59,314 nt of DNA from Parafrankia sp. EUN1f (lineage in GTDB: Bacteria > Actinomycetota > Actinomycetes > Frankiales > Frankiaceae): the NCBI RefSeq assembly GCF_000177675.1, contig NZ_ADGX01000051.1:1-59314 (forward strand), given 5' to 3'. This document shows, in pieces, positions 57,558-59,314 of this stretch. The position numbers and the translations under genes were made by a program. Every line of letters begins with the position of its first letter. The first letter of the stretch is position 1. The notes under the pieces are model-generated. The model did no database searches. It saw nothing but the letters and a program-made list of their open reading frames with translations, and was not told the DNA's origin.

Positions 57558-58571
57558 GTGGGACGGACCCTGGACATCGCCCCGCTGCGCAGCTTCGTCG
57601 CTGTCGCGGACTGCGGCGGCTTCCAGCGCGCGGCGTCCTCACTGCACCTCAGCCAGGCGGCGGTCAGCCAGCATGTGCGCCGCCTGGAGGCCGCGACGGG
57701 CCGCATCCTGGTCGAACGGCAGGGGCGCGGCTCCCGGCTCACCCGCGACGGCGAGCACCTCCTCCGCCAGGCCCGGCGGATCCTCCGCCTGCACGACGAA
57801 ACCCTGCACAGCTTCGTCCCCCAGGCCGCGGAACCTGTGATCATCGGGTCGACGGAACATGCCGCGGCGCAGCTGTTGCCGCCCCTCAACGGGGTCCTGG
57901 AGCAGGAACTGCCCGACCAGGTCATGCGCTTCCGCATCGACCGGGGCAACCGCCTGCGGGAAGGCCTCGACACCGGCCAGGTGGACCTGGCCCTGCTGCT
58001 CGGGCCGGCCGACGACCCCCGTGCCTGGCCGGTCGGCCAGCTCGAACTGACCTGGTACTCCGCCCCCACCTGGGAACGGCCGTCCCTGTCCCAGCCCGTC
58101 CCGCTGGTCGTCTTCGACCAGCCCTGCTCGCTGCGCAACCGCGCGTTGGAGGCGCTGTCCTTCCACGCGATCCCGACCGTGATCGGAGCGGAGGCCGTCC
58201 AGCTCGCCGGTGTGCAGGCCGCTGTCCGGGCCGGCCTCGGTGTCGGGCTGATGGCTACCCTGGGCCAGACCCCGGAGGGACTCGTCGCCCGCGACGACCT
58301 GCCCCAGCCGGCCCCCCTGCCGATCGCTCTCTGGGCCCGGCAGAGCCTGCCCACCGAGATCTCACGGCGCGTCGCCGAGGCGTTGTGCCAACTGCTCCTG
58401 GCACCCGTGCGCCCGGGCTCCACGAGCCTGGACCCCACGACCCTGGACCCCACGACCCTGGACCCCACGGCCCTGGCCTCCCAGCCTCTGGCCCCCGAGT
58501 CCCTGCCTCCCGAGTCCCTGACCGCACCGGCGGACGCGCACCTCGAACCCAGTACCAGCAAGGGAGTCTGA
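57558..58571 (+). CDS. LysR-family regulator with repetitive C-terminal tail
   Basis: 337 residues from the GTG at 57558. The HTH is LRSFVAVADCGGFQRAASSLHLSQAAVSQHVRRLEAATGRILVERQGRGSRLT. The effector domain follows (VIIGSTEHAAAQLLPPLNGVLEQELPDQVMRFRID, VDLALLLGPADDPRAW, LAGVQAAVRAGLGVGLMA). After about residue 285 the protein ends in Leu-Asp-Pro-Thr-Thr repeats and proline-rich units, from a 15-bp tandem repeat near 58426-58480. It is divergent from the NtaA-type monooxygenase operon and directly coupled to a cupin gene (stop and start share one base). Control of the sulfur-type genes in response to a sulfur metabolite is likely. Confidence 0.9.
   Translation: MGRTLDIAPLRSFVAVADCGGFQRAASSLHLSQAAVSQHVRRLEAATGRILVERQGRGSRLTRDGEHLLRQARRILRLHDETLHSFVPQAAEPVIIGSTEHAAAQLLPPLNGVLEQELPDQVMRFRIDRGNRLREGLDTGQVDLALLLGPADDPRAWPVGQLELTWYSAPTWERPSLSQPVPLVVFDQPCSLRNRALEALSFHAIPTVIGAEAVQLAGVQAAVRAGLGVGLMATLGQTPEGLVARDDLPQPAPLPIALWARQSLPTEISRRVAEALCQLLLAPVRPGSTSLDPTTLDPTTLDPTALASQPLAPESLPPESLTAPADAHLEPSTSKGV
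58422..58480. repeat. 15-bp coding repeat at the 3' end of the LysR gene
   Basis: CTGGACCCCACGACC-type units repeat about three to four times and encode Leu-Asp-Pro-Thr-Thr in the regulator's tail. Confidence 0.8.
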
Positions 58572-59116
58572 TGCCCGCCATCCACGTCCCCGCCGGCAGC
58601 GCCGACGGGAGGTTCGTCCGCACGCCCAGCGGCGTCCTGCTGCCCGCCGACATCGACCCGTTCCACCGCCGCCTGTTCCACATCGCCCCCTCAGCCCTCG
58701 TCGGCGACACCACGCAGACCTCGGGCATGCGGCGGCTGGAAGCGGTCAGCGGCAAGACCGTCGGCGCGCAGAGCCTCTGGATGGGGCAGACACACGTCCC
58801 GGCGGCGACGGCGTCCGGTAACCACCACCACGGCGCGTCGGAGACCGCGATCTACATCGTCTCCGGCAACCCGGCCTTCGTGTTCCTCGACGTCGACGGC
58901 GACGAACCGGTCGAGACCCGCGTCGAGACCTCCCCCGGCGACTACATCTTCGTCCCGCCCTATGTGCCGCACCGCGAGGAGAACCCCGACCCCGACGTCG
59001 AGGCGGTCGTCGTCATCGCCCGCACCACCCAGGAGGCGATCGTCGTCAACCTCGGCGACCTCGGCTGGTCCGAGGTCCGCCTCGACGCCCCGGGCACCCC
59101 CGGCACGGAGTGCTGA
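58571..59116 (+). CDS. cupin-domain protein
   Basis: 181 residues; ATG at 58571 with AGGGAG upstream, sharing one base with the LysR stop (TGATG). Cupin motif 1 is HVPAATASGNHHHGASETAIYIVSGNPAFVF (His ligands in NHHHG with a following Glu), motif 2 is SPGDYIFVPPYVPHREENP. Length and the leading MPAIHVPAGSADGRF are of a stand-alone single cupin. It probably binds a metal and may be a small dioxygenase, isomerase or sensor; the role is unknown. Its coupling to the LysR gene suggests it serves the monooxygenase operon across the divergent promoter. Confidence 0.88.
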   Translation: MPAIHVPAGSADGRFVRTPSGVLLPADIDPFHRRLFHIAPSALVGDTTQTSGMRRLEAVSGKTVGAQSLWMGQTHVPAATASGNHHHGASETAIYIVSGNPAFVFLDVDGDEPVETRVETSPGDYIFVPPYVPHREENPDPDVEAVVVIARTTQEAIVVNLGDLGWSEVRLDAPGTPGTEC

Positions 59117-59314
59117 CCGGAATCGGAACGCGAGCCCGCCCGCTCCCCTGCCCCCATCGGGCGAGAACCTGAGGATTGTGGTCGCCCGAGAGCACGTGTA
59201 GCGAAATCCCGAGAAGTCGCGGATCCGCGGCCCGCGCCGACGGAAGGCGAACCGCACCCGCACCGCCAACCGTCGAGGTGCCCCGCACCGCCGCACAGCA
59301 CCAACAGTTCACCT
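59117..59314. other. right end of window, no gene seen
   Basis: GCGGATCCGC near 59219 is a short palindrome. No protein-like frame is apparent in these last 198 bases, and the next gene probably lies outside. Confidence 0.4.

Overview
The window is GC-rich actinobacterial chromosomal DNA. Coding density is high and GTG/TTG starts are common. Translational coupling through ATGA/GTGA/TTGA overlaps is frequent, and many TetR regulators, lipid beta-oxidation genes and LLM-flavin monooxygenases are present. The gene content resembles Frankia or a related actinobacterium, but the genus is inferred from gene families and not proven. No rRNA, tRNA, CRISPR array or intact insertion sequence was recognised.

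Region 1 (1-14.3 kb, mostly minus strand) is one long, nearly gap-free lipid gene block. It reads from a promoter near 13.4 kb downward: a lipoprotein substrate-binding protein, a fused LivH-LivM permease, LivG, LivF, a GMC alcohol oxidase, an acyl-CoA ligase, a GXWXG/DUF4334 protein, an acyl-CoA dehydrogenase, a thiolase, and a FadB-type multifunctional protein that runs off the left edge. A TetR gene faces it divergently. Together the genes suggest import, oxidation, CoA activation and beta-oxidation of a hydroxylated hydrophobic substrate.

Region 2 (14.3-26 kb) carries signalling genes: a 1650-residue kinase-like/ATPase/GAF/GGDEF protein, a TetR divergent from a hemerythrin-SRPBCC protein with a collagen-like insert, a gluconokinase, a TIR/NB-ARC/TPR protein, and a TauE/SafE permease. 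A fragment of a HerA-like ATPase follows.

Region 3 (26-38.2 kb) is the most striking part. A secreted polyester-hydrolase (PETase/cutinase family) homologue with intact catalytic residues lies beside three proteins of the MpaB/DUF2236/rubber-oxygenase superfamily. There is also a possible N-terminal remnant of a fourth, a second long-chain acyl-CoA ligase, four regulatory genes (three TetR, one with tandem TetR domains, and one GntR/FCD), and several palindromes and hairpins. A polymer- or hydrophobe-degradation locus is a reasonable but untested reading.

Region 4 (38.2-40.5 kb) is a scar: an XRE/MmyB regulator whose 3' end runs antisense into a fragment of BREX-2 pglX, followed by about 0.7 kb with no convincing gene.

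Region 5 (40.5-59.3 kb) looks like an organosulfur/peptide-type scavenging cluster. It has an Opp/Dpp-type ABC importer with both ATPases fused, two LLM flavin monooxygenases, two flavin reductases, a sulfurtransferase, an S-adenosylmethionine synthetase, a GlcD-type oxidase, a sulfotransferase, a beta-propeller glycosidase-like protein, an alpha/beta hydrolase with an apparent Asp nucleophile, a LysR regulator and a cupin.

Across the window, in-frame 6/9/15-bp minisatellites expand linkers and protein termini in several unrelated genes.
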